Shown piece by piece: positions 9,915-19,200 of a DNA stretch of 44,775 nt. The notes below the pieces were generated by a model, which was not told where the DNA came from, did no database searches, and saw only the letters and a program-made list of their open reading frames with translations. Position 1 is the stretch's first letter. Every line of letters begins with the position of its first letter. The position numbers and the translations under genes were made by a program. This DNA is from a virus. The stretch is from the IMG/VR virus record IMGVR_UViG_3300034279_001376, positions 1-44,775 of that record. The stretch is one strand, 5' to 3'.

Positions 9915-10286
9915 TTAACTGATTGTGATTATAGCACCCGTAAGAGTACCAGCATTAATAGTTACGGTGTTGGCAGTTTCAAGAGTAACAGTGGTTAATA
10001 CTTGAAGACCTGCTGATGTCCTTACTTCCACATTCGTAATAAAAGGACTTGGAAGATTCAGGTTATGTGTGATTAACACTGAACCTGTTAAATTCTGGGT
10101 CACTCTGAATTTACGATTTGCTGAAAGTAAAGTACAACAATCTTTACTTGGGTTTGTTGCCAAACCTTTAGCAAGAACAAAATCTACTAATGCTCTTTCT
10201 AAGTCTAAGCCCGGAAGATTTAATCCGGGTTGTTTGAATGCGTAATTACCTTGCTTAATTACGACTTTATAGCCTGCATTTGCCAT
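9915..10286 (-). CDS. Small tail-fibre anchor protein (123 aa)
   Basis: I take the ATG at 10286 (MANAGYKVV) as the start. An upstream in-frame ATG at 10322 would add 12 residues, but it lies beyond the promoter-like element at 10320-10327. Residues about 5-55 align by eye with the N-terminus of the 561-aa fibre: the LE.AL.DFV...LATNPS.DC pattern is shared. The remainder is a short beta-rich domain with RVTQNLTGSVLITHNLNLPS and a Thr/Ile-rich C-terminus. It is the first gene after the non-coding gap and leads the fibre cassette. It may be an adaptor that occupies or builds the same docking site as the larger fibre. I recognise no named family. Confidence 0.68.
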   Translation of the reverse strand: MANAGYKVVIKQGNYAFKQPGLNLPGLDLERALVDFVLAKGLATNPSKDCCTLLSANRKFRVTQNLTGSVLITHNLNLPSPFITNVEVRTSAGLQVLTTVTLETANTVTINAGTLTGAIITIS

Positions 10287-10311
10287 AACTGTGTGTTGTT
10301 TGTTTGTACAA

Positions 10312-10347
10312 CTTCTACGCAAATATACTAAGATACTTACGTAGAAG
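10312..10347. promoter_or_regulatory. Inverted repeat (8-bp arms) around a promoter-like element
   Basis: The arms CTTCTACG (10312-10319) and CGTAGAAG (10340-10347) are exact reverse complements separated by 20 bases. The spacer carries, on the minus strand, the octamer described in the next entry. A dyad around a promoter is a common operator layout, or it may form an RNA hairpin in the 5' leader. Which is true cannot be told from sequence. Confidence 0.35.
10320..10327 (-). promoter_or_regulatory. Candidate -7 element (TATATTTG) for the fibre cassette
   Basis: The minus-strand octamer matches the Bacteroidota -7 consensus TAnnTTTG. It lies 33 bases upstream of the ATG at 10286, in the only gap over 100 bases between genes in the window. 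A matching -33 TTTG box is not seen at the expected distance, so this may be a weak host-type promoter, one read by a phage factor, or chance. Confidence 0.35.
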
Positions 10348-10357
10348 AAGTTTGGTT

Positions 10358-10376
10358 TAACTAATAAAATTAGTTA
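10358..10376. other. Perfect 8-bp inverted repeat with 3-base loop
   Basis: TAACTAAT and ATTAGTTA flank AAA. It lies 28 bases past the stop of the 1950-aa gene and upstream of the fibre cassette. It could be a transcript-end hairpin, but the minus strand lacks a U-tract after it (AAACCAAAC follows) and the stem has a single G-C pair, so intrinsic termination is doubtful. Confidence 0.4.
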
Positions 10377-10403
10377 TTATTTATTTTTTATTGTTAATTA
10401 CTA

Positions 10404-13400
10404 TTACTTAGCAAAAGATTGTGTGCTTTGTATTTTATATTCTGGACTTCCTAAATATAAAATGGCATCATAGTGCATGAGTTTTTTTAGTCTGTGTCCT
10501 AATTTGGAGTCTCCCTCTTCTATAAAATAAGCCTTCATGTCTGCGTCATAATAAGCATCTTCATTGTTAAAGACGTGTGTAAATGAGGCATCTATTAATT
10601 TCTTTCCTTGTTCAAATAATCCAAATCCCATAAAAGGCTCTTTTACGAAATTATAAGTCTCGTTAAAAAGAGGGGGAATCATGGATTCCTGAGTGTTAAG
10701 TAAAGGTATGATAGAAGCAGCATCTGTTTCTTTCTTTGCAGCAAGCATGGTCATAAGAGAAAAATTAGTTGCCCAACTGTTTTCTTTTAACTTGTCATTT
10801 TTTTCTTCATCGTCATCATCATACCCAAATAAGAAAGTGATTAAAAGATAAGTGCTTAACATAGTAATTAACTCGCGTGTCATTTTTCTTCTTGCCACTA
10901 TCTCAAGTGGAGACATTGCTACACCTGAAAATCTACCATTATCAAGATAACTCAAGACTTCTAAGAGAAACCGTTTGAAAGTAGTAACATAAAACCCTTC
11001 TATATCATTCCCCATTACTAGGTTTTTCCGTTTTCCCACGAATCTTTCCCGCAGTTTGGGAATGAAATATTTTTTAAAAAACTCAAAATTTCTCCATATA
11101 GTGAATCTTTGAGCCACAGTGGAGTTGAATTGTTTTCCTTGCACATGCTCTGTGATTACTTTGGTTTTCAAGACCAACTCATTGATGTAGTCTTGATTTA
11201 CTACTTTGTCCCCGTCTTTAGCCTCCTTAATTTTTAACACTCCATTGTCTAAATAAAAAACATCATATAATGGTTTTTCTACTCCATCTATCATTACTTT
11301 TTTGTGGAACAAATGAGCGTAAAGTAAAGTGGTAGTGACTGAAAATTCAGCAGCCTCAGAACTTATGTACTTGAATTTTCCAAATGGATCAAGTTGTCTT
11401 TTTAAGGCAGTCTTACTAAACAAGTCAGTTACATTTTGTGACATAGACAAGTTGAATAGTGTAACAATTTGAAAGTCAAGGCTTTTCTTTTGGTTTCCTA
11501 ATTCACTTATAAACGGAATGAAAGAAGTCTTTGCAGATTTCATGGCTTTCATTATACTCCTAGAGTCTGCCCAATCTGCATCCACAGAAATAATGTTGGT
11601 GAGCATGCCTTGAATGTAGTTCTTTAGGGAGTTGGCCGGGTTAATAATAGATTGAGAAAACAGTGAAGTCCAGTTTCTCATCATTAAGGTAGCCTTGTCC
11701 AAACCTCTTCCTAGTTCGTAATCCTTGACATCTCCATACAATTTGGTTTTCTTGATGTTTTGGATTACTTCTAATCTCCGATTCTTGCCTGTTTTGACCC
11801 TTCTACCACCAGTACCTAAAAGGTCTTTTTCAAAAGGATTAAACTGCTCTAATAGTTGTTCTAAAAGATTAAGTTCTGGAACATTACCTATTAATGCTTT
11901 GGTTCTTTCTAGTCCTTCTGAATAGTTAAGCACCGATGTTAACACATCTCTGGTCACATCCTTCTCTTCTATGTAATTTTTATAAGGAGTGTGAATACTA
12001 GAAATCTTGTTCCCTAAAAGATCAGTCTGGACTTCTCTTTGAGCCTTAGTCTCTAATCCCACAAATGCTCTTAATCTGTCTGCAAACTTACTCCTTAAAG
12101 GCGTGGCATTTTCTTCACCACTTTCTACCGGGTTTATGTTTTCAGTAAATGACTTCCATAAAGAGGCTAGCCCACCACCATCAGTAAATGTCTTGTGCAT
12201 AAACGGGGCTTTATAACCCATACGTGTGTTTTTAGGGGCATCTTTTTGAACCTTACGGTAAAAATCTACCAACTTTTTGTGGTATGCTCTGTCCGAAGCA
12301 TTCATGCTATAATATGCTTCGTTCCTAAACTCGTCAGATTTTGGCAACCATTGCTCGGTTACATCATCCCAAGTATTTTCATTCTTCTCTGTCTTGATCT
12401 GAAAAAATTCTACCCTGTCCTCAAACTCTACTACTACGTTATCTTTTATCTTTCGGTTGGAGTATTTCTGGTTAGGGATCAAAAGAATATCCTCGGTGTT
12501 GTTTGGGGTTATTTTCATCCAAATATAAGTAGGTTTATAATCCACTACGACTTCACCATCCTCCTCGTATTCCTTCATAAAATGGTTCGTGTTAAACCAG
12601 TCTAAGAAATCTTGAGGAGCAGTTTGCAAAAAGGTCTGAAATTTAGAACTTCTTACCAAGGCTAGAAAGTCTTCATTTTCAAATACTCTTCCTAATTCTT
12701 TTGGGTAGATCTTTTCTAATTTAGCAAACATTACTTCATTATAATAGTCAGTGGGCTGCTTGCTTTGAAGATCACTCAACTCTTCAATAACCTTTATAAT
12801 TTTTTTTCTCAAGGCTTTAGCAACATCACTGTCTAAACTTGAACTCTGCTCCTTTATTAGAGCCTTTAGGATATTAATTTCGGTTTCTGCTTGCTTTATT
12901 AACTCTTGATGTTCGAGTGAGGAGTCAGAAGCATCAAATACTCCATTCTCGTCTCGAAGGGAAGATGAAATGTTGAATAGTTCCTCCCAAGAACTTTGCA
13001 AAGCCTTGTTGGATTCTTCTAGTGCTTCTTGTTGATCCTTAGAGAGTAAGGCTCCTAGTTGACTGATTGCTCCTTTTAAGTCGTCTATAATCTTTTTCCT
13101 ATTCTCATAAAATGATTCCGAGTAAGTAAATTTCGTGTTCAATTCTACCCAGTCTATAAAAGTTTGTGGAGCACGGGCTTCTGCTAATGCTTTTAACTCA
13201 TTCAACCATAACGGGTTGTTAGTGTCTAAAAGATCAGACAAGTCCCTTTGAAGGTCTAAGTCTGCCAATTGACTAATCCTTTCATTGAGATCCTTTAAAA
13301 ACCGTTTATTGTCTATTTTATAATCATACAATTGGCGGTCTATAATATGTTTTCTTTTTAAGACATCAGAAATTCTTTTGTCTTTTTCTGGGTCATTATT

Positions 13401-16256
13401 GACTTCTTTATTCCGGTTTGTCTCTACATCAAAAGGATTTCTTAGATTCTTGATCCTGTTTTCTATATTTGTGATCTTAGCCTGTAATATAATTTGTTCT
13501 TCTTTTTCTATGTGGGGTTGTTTCAACTCGGCAACTAAAGATTTCTTTTCATCCCATAATCTTTCTTGTGCTTCTAATGCTCTGTCAAAATCTTCACCTA
13601 CCAGCCCGAATTTCTCGTATATTTCCCAAGTTTCTGTTTGGAACTCACGATTCCAGTTTGCTTTTTCCCAAGCCTTAAATTCCTTAAATGCTTCTTCGTA
13701 AACTCTATGAGCCTCTAGTGTTTCAGGAGTGTCCTCCCCCAAAGCCTTGGCCTCATAGAATTTCTTTCTTAACTGTTCTACCTCAAATTCTTTGGCTCTT
13801 CTTACCCATACGTTTTTATGTGGACTATGAAACATCAAGACATCTCTTTGGTCCATAGTGCCATCCTCTTTAATGTAATTTTCTTTGTCTATGCCTGTGA
13901 TTCTGGCTCCTACTGCTTCATTGTTTTCCTTAGTTCCTAAGTCATTGATTAACTCAACACTGTTGGCTAGGGAAACTTGGTTGGCTCCTATAATAGACCT
14001 TTCTACTACTGTGGAAACAGTCTGAATTAAATCATCCCCGATAAATAAAGAGTTTTCAAAGTAAGCACTCATTGCCACATCACCCTCTAAACCAAAGATA
14101 ATATTGGCTAATTTTTGAGGTGTTATAATTGCCTCATCATATTCTTCTTGAGTAATTTGTCCTGCCCTTAAAGCAGCCATTTTACCCACGTTGTAATCTT
14201 TGCCCACATCTGCCAATTGAGTGGTGAGTAAATCCACGGAAAGTTTGTTAATTCTTTCCTTGGAGATTCTAAGAGCAGTTCCTAAAGCAGCAAACCTTTC
14301 CTTGAGAACCTTGGTTTCTTGAAAGTCAGGATGAGAAAGGATAGGTTGAATGCTTTTTAACCAGTCTTCCCATTGAAGAATCATTCTCATTAAAACAGCA
14401 GCATCTTTGATTCCTTTATTCACGTCTTCTTTACTCCCTTCTAAGAGAGTTCTCAAATATTGAAAGTCGGCCTTGTTTGCATTCTCCCAAAAAAGAGTAG
14501 TAGAGCCTATTGAATTTACAAAGTTTAAAAGCCCTTGTGAAAACTCTACTGAATTTTCCTCAAGTTGGCGTATGATTTGTCTGGCTCTGTCAATAGGAAT
14601 GGTGAGGTTTCCAAATTTGTCTTTAAATAAGTCTGAGAGTCCATCTGCTCCTTCCTCATTTGCATCTTCGTTCTCTATTCGATTTACTATCCGAGAAATT
14701 AACTTTAAAGCAGGTTTAGCCAAGTTCACTATATTGTCAGGGGATAATTTTTTAAACTCTTCTAGGACAACCTCACTGAACTCTTTTGCTTCTGCCTCGA
14801 TTGCTCTTCTTTTCATCATCTCCCCGTAATCAGTGTACTTTACTTTTCCATTGTTATAGTAAACAAAGTCAGTGTCAGTGCCTGAGAAGTCCTTGGTGTT
14901 ATCCACTACTAAAGTATTTCCTTTCTTTTCTTGTTCTACTATGTCAAGTTTGGAAACAGGGTCCATTATGAAAGTACCATCTTCTGACTCTAGCATGTCT
15001 TCTTGACGAGTAGAAACTAACTTGACAGGTCCAAATTCATTTTCTAATCTGTCCCTTAATTCTTGGGTGATTTCACCACTCGTAAAGAATACAAATTTAC
15101 TGGATCCTACTATTTTGATTTTGTCCTTGAGTTCCCTGCCTAGTTTTGTTAAACGGGAATTAGTGTAATATTTTTTGAGGTCTTCACTGTTAGGTATTGA
15201 CCACATTCTACCCTTGATTGCTTTTCCGGGGATAATCTTTTCAGGGTCTCTTCGAGACGGTCTGTCTGGAATAGTATAGTTCTTTAAGTCAAGGAGTGAA
15301 TCATTCACATTGATTAAGACAGTATCGTAATCTCCCAAATCTTTGTTTAAAGTTTGGAATTGTCTGAAATCACTCAAGTCGTGAATTTGATACATAGTAT
15401 CCGATAACATAGCATTCGAGTAGAGTAACTCGGTTGTTTCAAGACTTAAAATTCTCATTGCTGCTTGATTAAAAGGATTCTTTAAACCCTTAACCCGTAG
15501 TATGATGTTTTGAATTATAGACCTCATTTTATTCCACAGATCAGGGGAACCAGAATAATACGCAGCCAAGGCTTTATTGTGGGTGTAAAGCGAGACTAAC
15601 TTGGCCATAGCCTCTCTTTTTAATTTTTCGTAGTTTCCCTTGTACTCAGGATGACTCCCATATTCCTTGAGGACATGTTGGTACATCTTGGTCATGGTAA
15701 TGCTGGATTCCATTTCTTTGTACAATTTGCTCCCTTTGTCTAACATTTCTACAAACACGTGAGCAACCTCTTCTGGAATTGCAGACTCATTGCCTCGTTT
15801 AATCTGAATCAGAAATTCATTCAACTTAGTGACAGCACCTACACTAATACCTTGGTTGTCATTCAATTCATCCAAAGTTTCTAACCTGAAATCTGGGTTC
15901 ACTCGCAGTAAAAAATTTCTTAACGTGTCAAGTATAGGTTCTGGTACAGTACTAAATGGTTCCGGGTTTAACTGGTAGTTCGAGGAATTAACTATTTTCT
16001 GCTCCTCCAAGTTATCAGGGTAATTTATTCCCTTGTGAGCATCTATTAATCTGAATGCACTTTCATTAAAAATAACTTTACCGTTTTCCTCAAACATAAG
16101 TTTAGGAGTGCCAAACCTGCTGGTAGCATTTTCGGAGTATAACCTGTTCACTTTTCTGAACTCATTTAGGTTCAGAATGTTGTTCCATTTATCTATAACA
16201 CCATTTGTAACTAGGTGTGCTTTAGTTTTTGCTCTTGTTGTTGTTACGTTACACAT
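10404..16256 (-). CDS. Giant virion cargo protein with degenerate zincin and HAD-like domains (1950 aa)
   Basis: The gene starts 2 bases after the stop of the RNA polymerase gene. Residues 162-166 read EEVAH in an IPEEVAHVFVEML context resembling a zincin helix with the first His replaced by Glu; a Glu near 215 could be the third-ligand position. Residues about 311-455 resemble a HAD fold without its nucleophile: VLINVNDSLLD replaces the usual hhhDxDGTL, FFTSG resembles motif II, and TLVVDN resembles the last motif. Residues about 500-1250 are highly charged and probably helical or coiled coil. Near the C-terminus is one membrane-like segment (LITMLSTYLLITFLFGY) followed by an acidic DDDDEE run. 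Size and position next to the polymerase suggest an ejected cargo protein as in other crAss-like phages. The domain calls are by eye and tentative. Confidence 0.72.
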   Translation of the reverse strand: MCNVTTTRAKTKAHLVTNGVIDKWNNILNLNEFRKVNRLYSENATSRFGTPKLMFEENGKVIFNESAFRLIDAHKGINYPDNLEEQKIVNSSNYQLNPEPFSTVPEPILDTLRNFLLRVNPDFRLETLDELNDNQGISVGAVTKLNEFLIQIKRGNESAIPEEVAHVFVEMLDKGSKLYKEMESSITMTKMYQHVLKEYGSHPEYKGNYEKLKREAMAKLVSLYTHNKALAAYYSGSPDLWNKMRSIIQNIILRVKGLKNPFNQAAMRILSLETTELLYSNAMLSDTMYQIHDLSDFRQFQTLNKDLGDYDTVLINVNDSLLDLKNYTIPDRPSRRDPEKIIPGKAIKGRMWSIPNSEDLKKYYTNSRLTKLGRELKDKIKIVGSSKFVFFTSGEITQELRDRLENEFGPVKLVSTRQEDMLESEDGTFIMDPVSKLDIVEQEKKGNTLVVDNTKDFSGTDTDFVYYNNGKVKYTDYGEMMKRRAIEAEAKEFSEVVLEEFKKLSPDNIVNLAKPALKLISRIVNRIENEDANEEGADGLSDLFKDKFGNLTIPIDRARQIIRQLEENSVEFSQGLLNFVNSIGSTTLFWENANKADFQYLRTLLEGSKEDVNKGIKDAAVLMRMILQWEDWLKSIQPILSHPDFQETKVLKERFAALGTALRISKERINKLSVDLLTTQLADVGKDYNVGKMAALRAGQITQEEYDEAIITPQKLANIIFGLEGDVAMSAYFENSLFIGDDLIQTVSTVVERSIIGANQVSLANSVELINDLGTKENNEAVGARITGIDKENYIKEDGTMDQRDVLMFHSPHKNVWVRRAKEFEVEQLRKKFYEAKALGEDTPETLEAHRVYEEAFKEFKAWEKANWNREFQTETWEIYEKFGLVGEDFDRALEAQERLWDEKKSLVAELKQPHIEKEEQIILQAKITNIENRIKNLRNPFDVETNRNKEVNNDPEKDKRISDVLKRKHIIDRQLYDYKIDNKRFLKDLNERISQLADLDLQRDLSDLLDTNNPLWLNELKALAEARAPQTFIDWVELNTKFTYSESFYENRKKIIDDLKGAISQLGALLSKDQQEALEESNKALQSSWEELFNISSSLRDENGVFDASDSSLEHQELIKQAETEINILKALIKEQSSSLDSDVAKALRKKIIKVIEELSDLQSKQPTDYYNEVMFAKLEKIYPKELGRVFENEDFLALVRSSKFQTFLQTAPQDFLDWFNTNHFMKEYEEDGEVVVDYKPTYIWMKITPNNTEDILLIPNQKYSNRKIKDNVVVEFEDRVEFFQIKTEKNENTWDDVTEQWLPKSDEFRNEAYYSMNASDRAYHKKLVDFYRKVQKDAPKNTRMGYKAPFMHKTFTDGGGLASLWKSFTENINPVESGEENATPLRSKFADRLRAFVGLETKAQREVQTDLLGNKISSIHTPYKNYIEEKDVTRDVLTSVLNYSEGLERTKALIGNVPELNLLEQLLEQFNPFEKDLLGTGGRRVKTGKNRRLEVIQNIKKTKLYGDVKDYELGRGLDKATLMMRNWTSLFSQSIINPANSLKNYIQGMLTNIISVDADWADSRSIMKAMKSAKTSFIPFISELGNQKKSLDFQIVTLFNLSMSQNVTDLFSKTALKRQLDPFGKFKYISSEAAEFSVTTTLLYAHLFHKKVMIDGVEKPLYDVFYLDNGVLKIKEAKDGDKVVNQDYINELVLKTKVITEHVQGKQFNSTVAQRFTIWRNFEFFKKYFIPKLRERFVGKRKNLVMGNDIEGFYVTTFKRFLLEVLSYLDNGRFSGVAMSPLEIVARRKMTRELITMLSTYLLITFLFGYDDDDEEKNDKLKENSWATNFSLMTMLAAKKETDAASIIPLLNTQESMIPPLFNETYNFVKEPFMGFGLFEQGKKLIDASFTHVFNNEDAYYDADMKAYFIEEGDSKLGHRLKKLMHYDAILYLGSPEYKIQSTQSFAK

Positions 16257-16258
16257 AT

Positions 16259-19200
16259 TTAAAATGGTATGTTATTGTTAGGTTTGCCTTTAATTGCGCA
16301 CAAATCTACGACTTTATCATCTAATAAAGGAGAACTAATTTCAGACCTTAAAGCAGTCTCTATTCTTTTCTGTTCTGAAATCCAATATGCACTTGGAGAC
16401 TTATTCTCAGAAATAAAATCTATTACGTCATCTACTGTAAATCCTAACTTATAAGTGTCATTCAAGTCCTCAAGATAGAGATCAAGTGATTGACCTTTGT
16501 TGGATACGTAATTAATTCCTCTTTCTTGTAACCAGTTTTTATCAAAGTTACGTTTAAAAGTTTCTGCTGTTAACCTTACTCCTTTTTTCCCTCCAAAATC
16601 AGAAGCAAGAATATCAGTTTTACTTTGAGGAAACCTTTGTCTTTCTTCTATTTGTTCAAATGAAATTTTAGATATTTCTTTTTCTGTTAAAGGGGAATTT
16701 TCAAAAGAAGGTTTAATCCCCAAGGTTTGCTTTACTGCATTCCAAGAAAACACATTTTGATTTGTCACAGATACTGGTTCAACACTAGGAGTGTTTACAG
16801 AATTATTAAATATTTCTTTGATTGCTTGCTTACCTGCTTCATTAATTTCACGAGTACCAATACCTGCAAATTTTTTAGTCAATACTGGTGTAGGTACTGA
16901 AACAAATTTTTCAGTGCTGTAATCCCACTTGTACCAACCAACACTTGCTTTGTTGTCAGAATTAGTACCTTGGTGAAACACATAAACAGGTTTTCCTAAA
17001 TTAATAGCCATTTGTACTGCATAACCTGTACCACCATCAACTATTTCTTTACTAGATTTGCTGGTGTATCTGGTACCTTTGGATGCTTTACCTTTTTCTC
17101 CAACTCCAATTATATCACTTATTGCAAAAATAGCATCTGCTGCTTTTGCCTGTAAATAATCCCTTCTTACTAAACCACCCACATAATCTTCTCTTTGAGG
17201 ACTAACCCAGTTGTAAGACAGAGTTTTTCTACCCAAATCATCTTTTGCTTTCAAATAAGCAGACTCCACTTCTTCTTGTTGAGGCTTAGTTAATGAGTTT
17301 AAAGTTTCAACTTTATAATTGACTGTTTTACCTACTCCAAATTCTTTACTTTGTGCAGCCCACAGTTTATCAGCACCGATTGCATCACCTGAGTATAAAG
17401 TATGCTCGGTGTAATTAGTTGATTTAGGTGTAATTTCAATGGTAACAGGTATGCTTTGGACTTGCTCGTTAAAATCAAACTGGTATTTCATAAATCTGAA
17501 ATTCCTTTTGTCAAACATTGCTTTAACCGCATTAACACCAGCAGGATTATACTCTTTGACAAAAGAACTACCAAATTCTAATACTCGGTTTTGTAAAAAC
17601 TTCTGCCAGAATTTATTGATGAACTCTTGTTTCTGTTTCTCACCTAGTCTAGTGAACTTTGTGTAAGCCTCGGAAGTGATTGCAGTAATCATACTTGGAG
17701 GAATACCCTTTAACATATACAACTTACTCTGGTTGAAACCACTCTGAAAGAAGGCAACCCTAACCAGATCTTTAGCAAATTGTGCTTGATCTGGTGTTCC
17801 GTTTAGTAAATTTTGGATGTCTTGAGCGAGTGTGTCATAAGTATCCGTGTCATTGTCTAAGCCTACAAAATACATAGGATTTACAAAATCTTCGTACCTG
17901 TCTGCAATTAACTTAGAACCTAATACTGTGTCTTTTAATTCCGGGTACTTTTCTTTTAAATTCGCCCAAGTATCCATTAGTGGGCCAGTCATTAGATTCT
18001 GAACCTCTACCAGATCTTCATTTCCTAAATTCTGAATAATGGCCATTAAGAAGTCATTGTCAATAACCCTTACGAATTTCTCTTTATCACTTTTAACTCC
18101 TAGCCCTTTTTGGGTCACAAAATCTACAAATACTTTATCGTTTTTGATTCCAAAAGCAGCCTCGGATATTAACTTAAACTCTTCGTGGACATTCAAGTGG
18201 GAAATTACAGAATCATTGTGAATTTTATCAGAGGATTCAAGGCTGAAAAGTCCATCAACTTCTACATCAGGATTTTCTTCTTGGATGTTACTCATTTTGT
18301 AAGAAGGGTTAGTACTGGTGTCAAAGTTATTTTTGCTTTGGACTTTACGCAGTGCATCTGCTTGTGCTAAGCCCACAAGATAATACACTAGGACTTCTTT
18401 GTTGAAAGTTGACCTAGAACCAAGAGGTTGTATTTCCCTCAAGTTCAAAGGATTAGAGTAACCTATGCGTTTAATGTCTTCCCATATTTTTTTGTTGGAC
18501 TTGGGAAATGTTCCGTCTTGAGTGACTATTACAGGGTCTATTTCTAACAGTTCAAGCATGGCTTCTTTTTTAGCCTCTCCTCTTGAATAACCCTTTCCTA
18601 CCAATACGTTTATTTTTTGGTGGTACGTGTAAATCTCAGGCTGGTGAAGAAGTTTAAGAACTTTTGGTAAAGGAGTTCCAAGCATAGTCTGAAACATCAC
18701 AAATCCTGTATTGTCTGAGATAAGATTCGTGTAACCTGCAATGTCATTAGAAGCAGCATCCACTGTGATATTGATGAACTGGTTAATGATCTCTAACTTA
18801 TCTAACGTAGTTCTCTCTTTGTCAATGATAAAAGGGTCTGAAATTTTTACCAATTTTTGTTCTTCCTCGGTCAACAAAGGTACATTAAACTCAAAGCCTA
18901 CTTCATTGATAGTCAAAAAACTATTGAGTTTAAAATCTACTGTTTGCATTAACGTGTAGAAAGTGTTTGCAACAGCACCTATCCCTAAGAGGTCTTTAAT
19001 CTTAACTGCTTTCCATTTCTTTAAGTGAGTAGTGTAACTGAACACTCTACTCAATTGAGGCTCTGCATTTACCTTACCTACACCCGGATACAATTTAGCA
19101 GTCACTTCTTCTACTGCACCCTTGATAAGAGCATCAGTATTGGGGGTGATTAACCTGTGGAAATTGACAGGATTCAAAACTATGTCTTTGCTTGCTTCTA

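Noticed and set aside
10358-10376. Rho-independent terminator for the cargo operon
   Set aside because: The hairpin is clear but weak and no U-tract follows it on the transcribed strand, so it is reported only as an inverted repeat.
12195-12605. Plus-strand open frame of 136 codons, and many similar plus-strand frames across the window
   Set aside because: All lie opposite long, motif-bearing minus-strand genes, have odd hydrophobic or Ser-rich composition and no plausible operon context.
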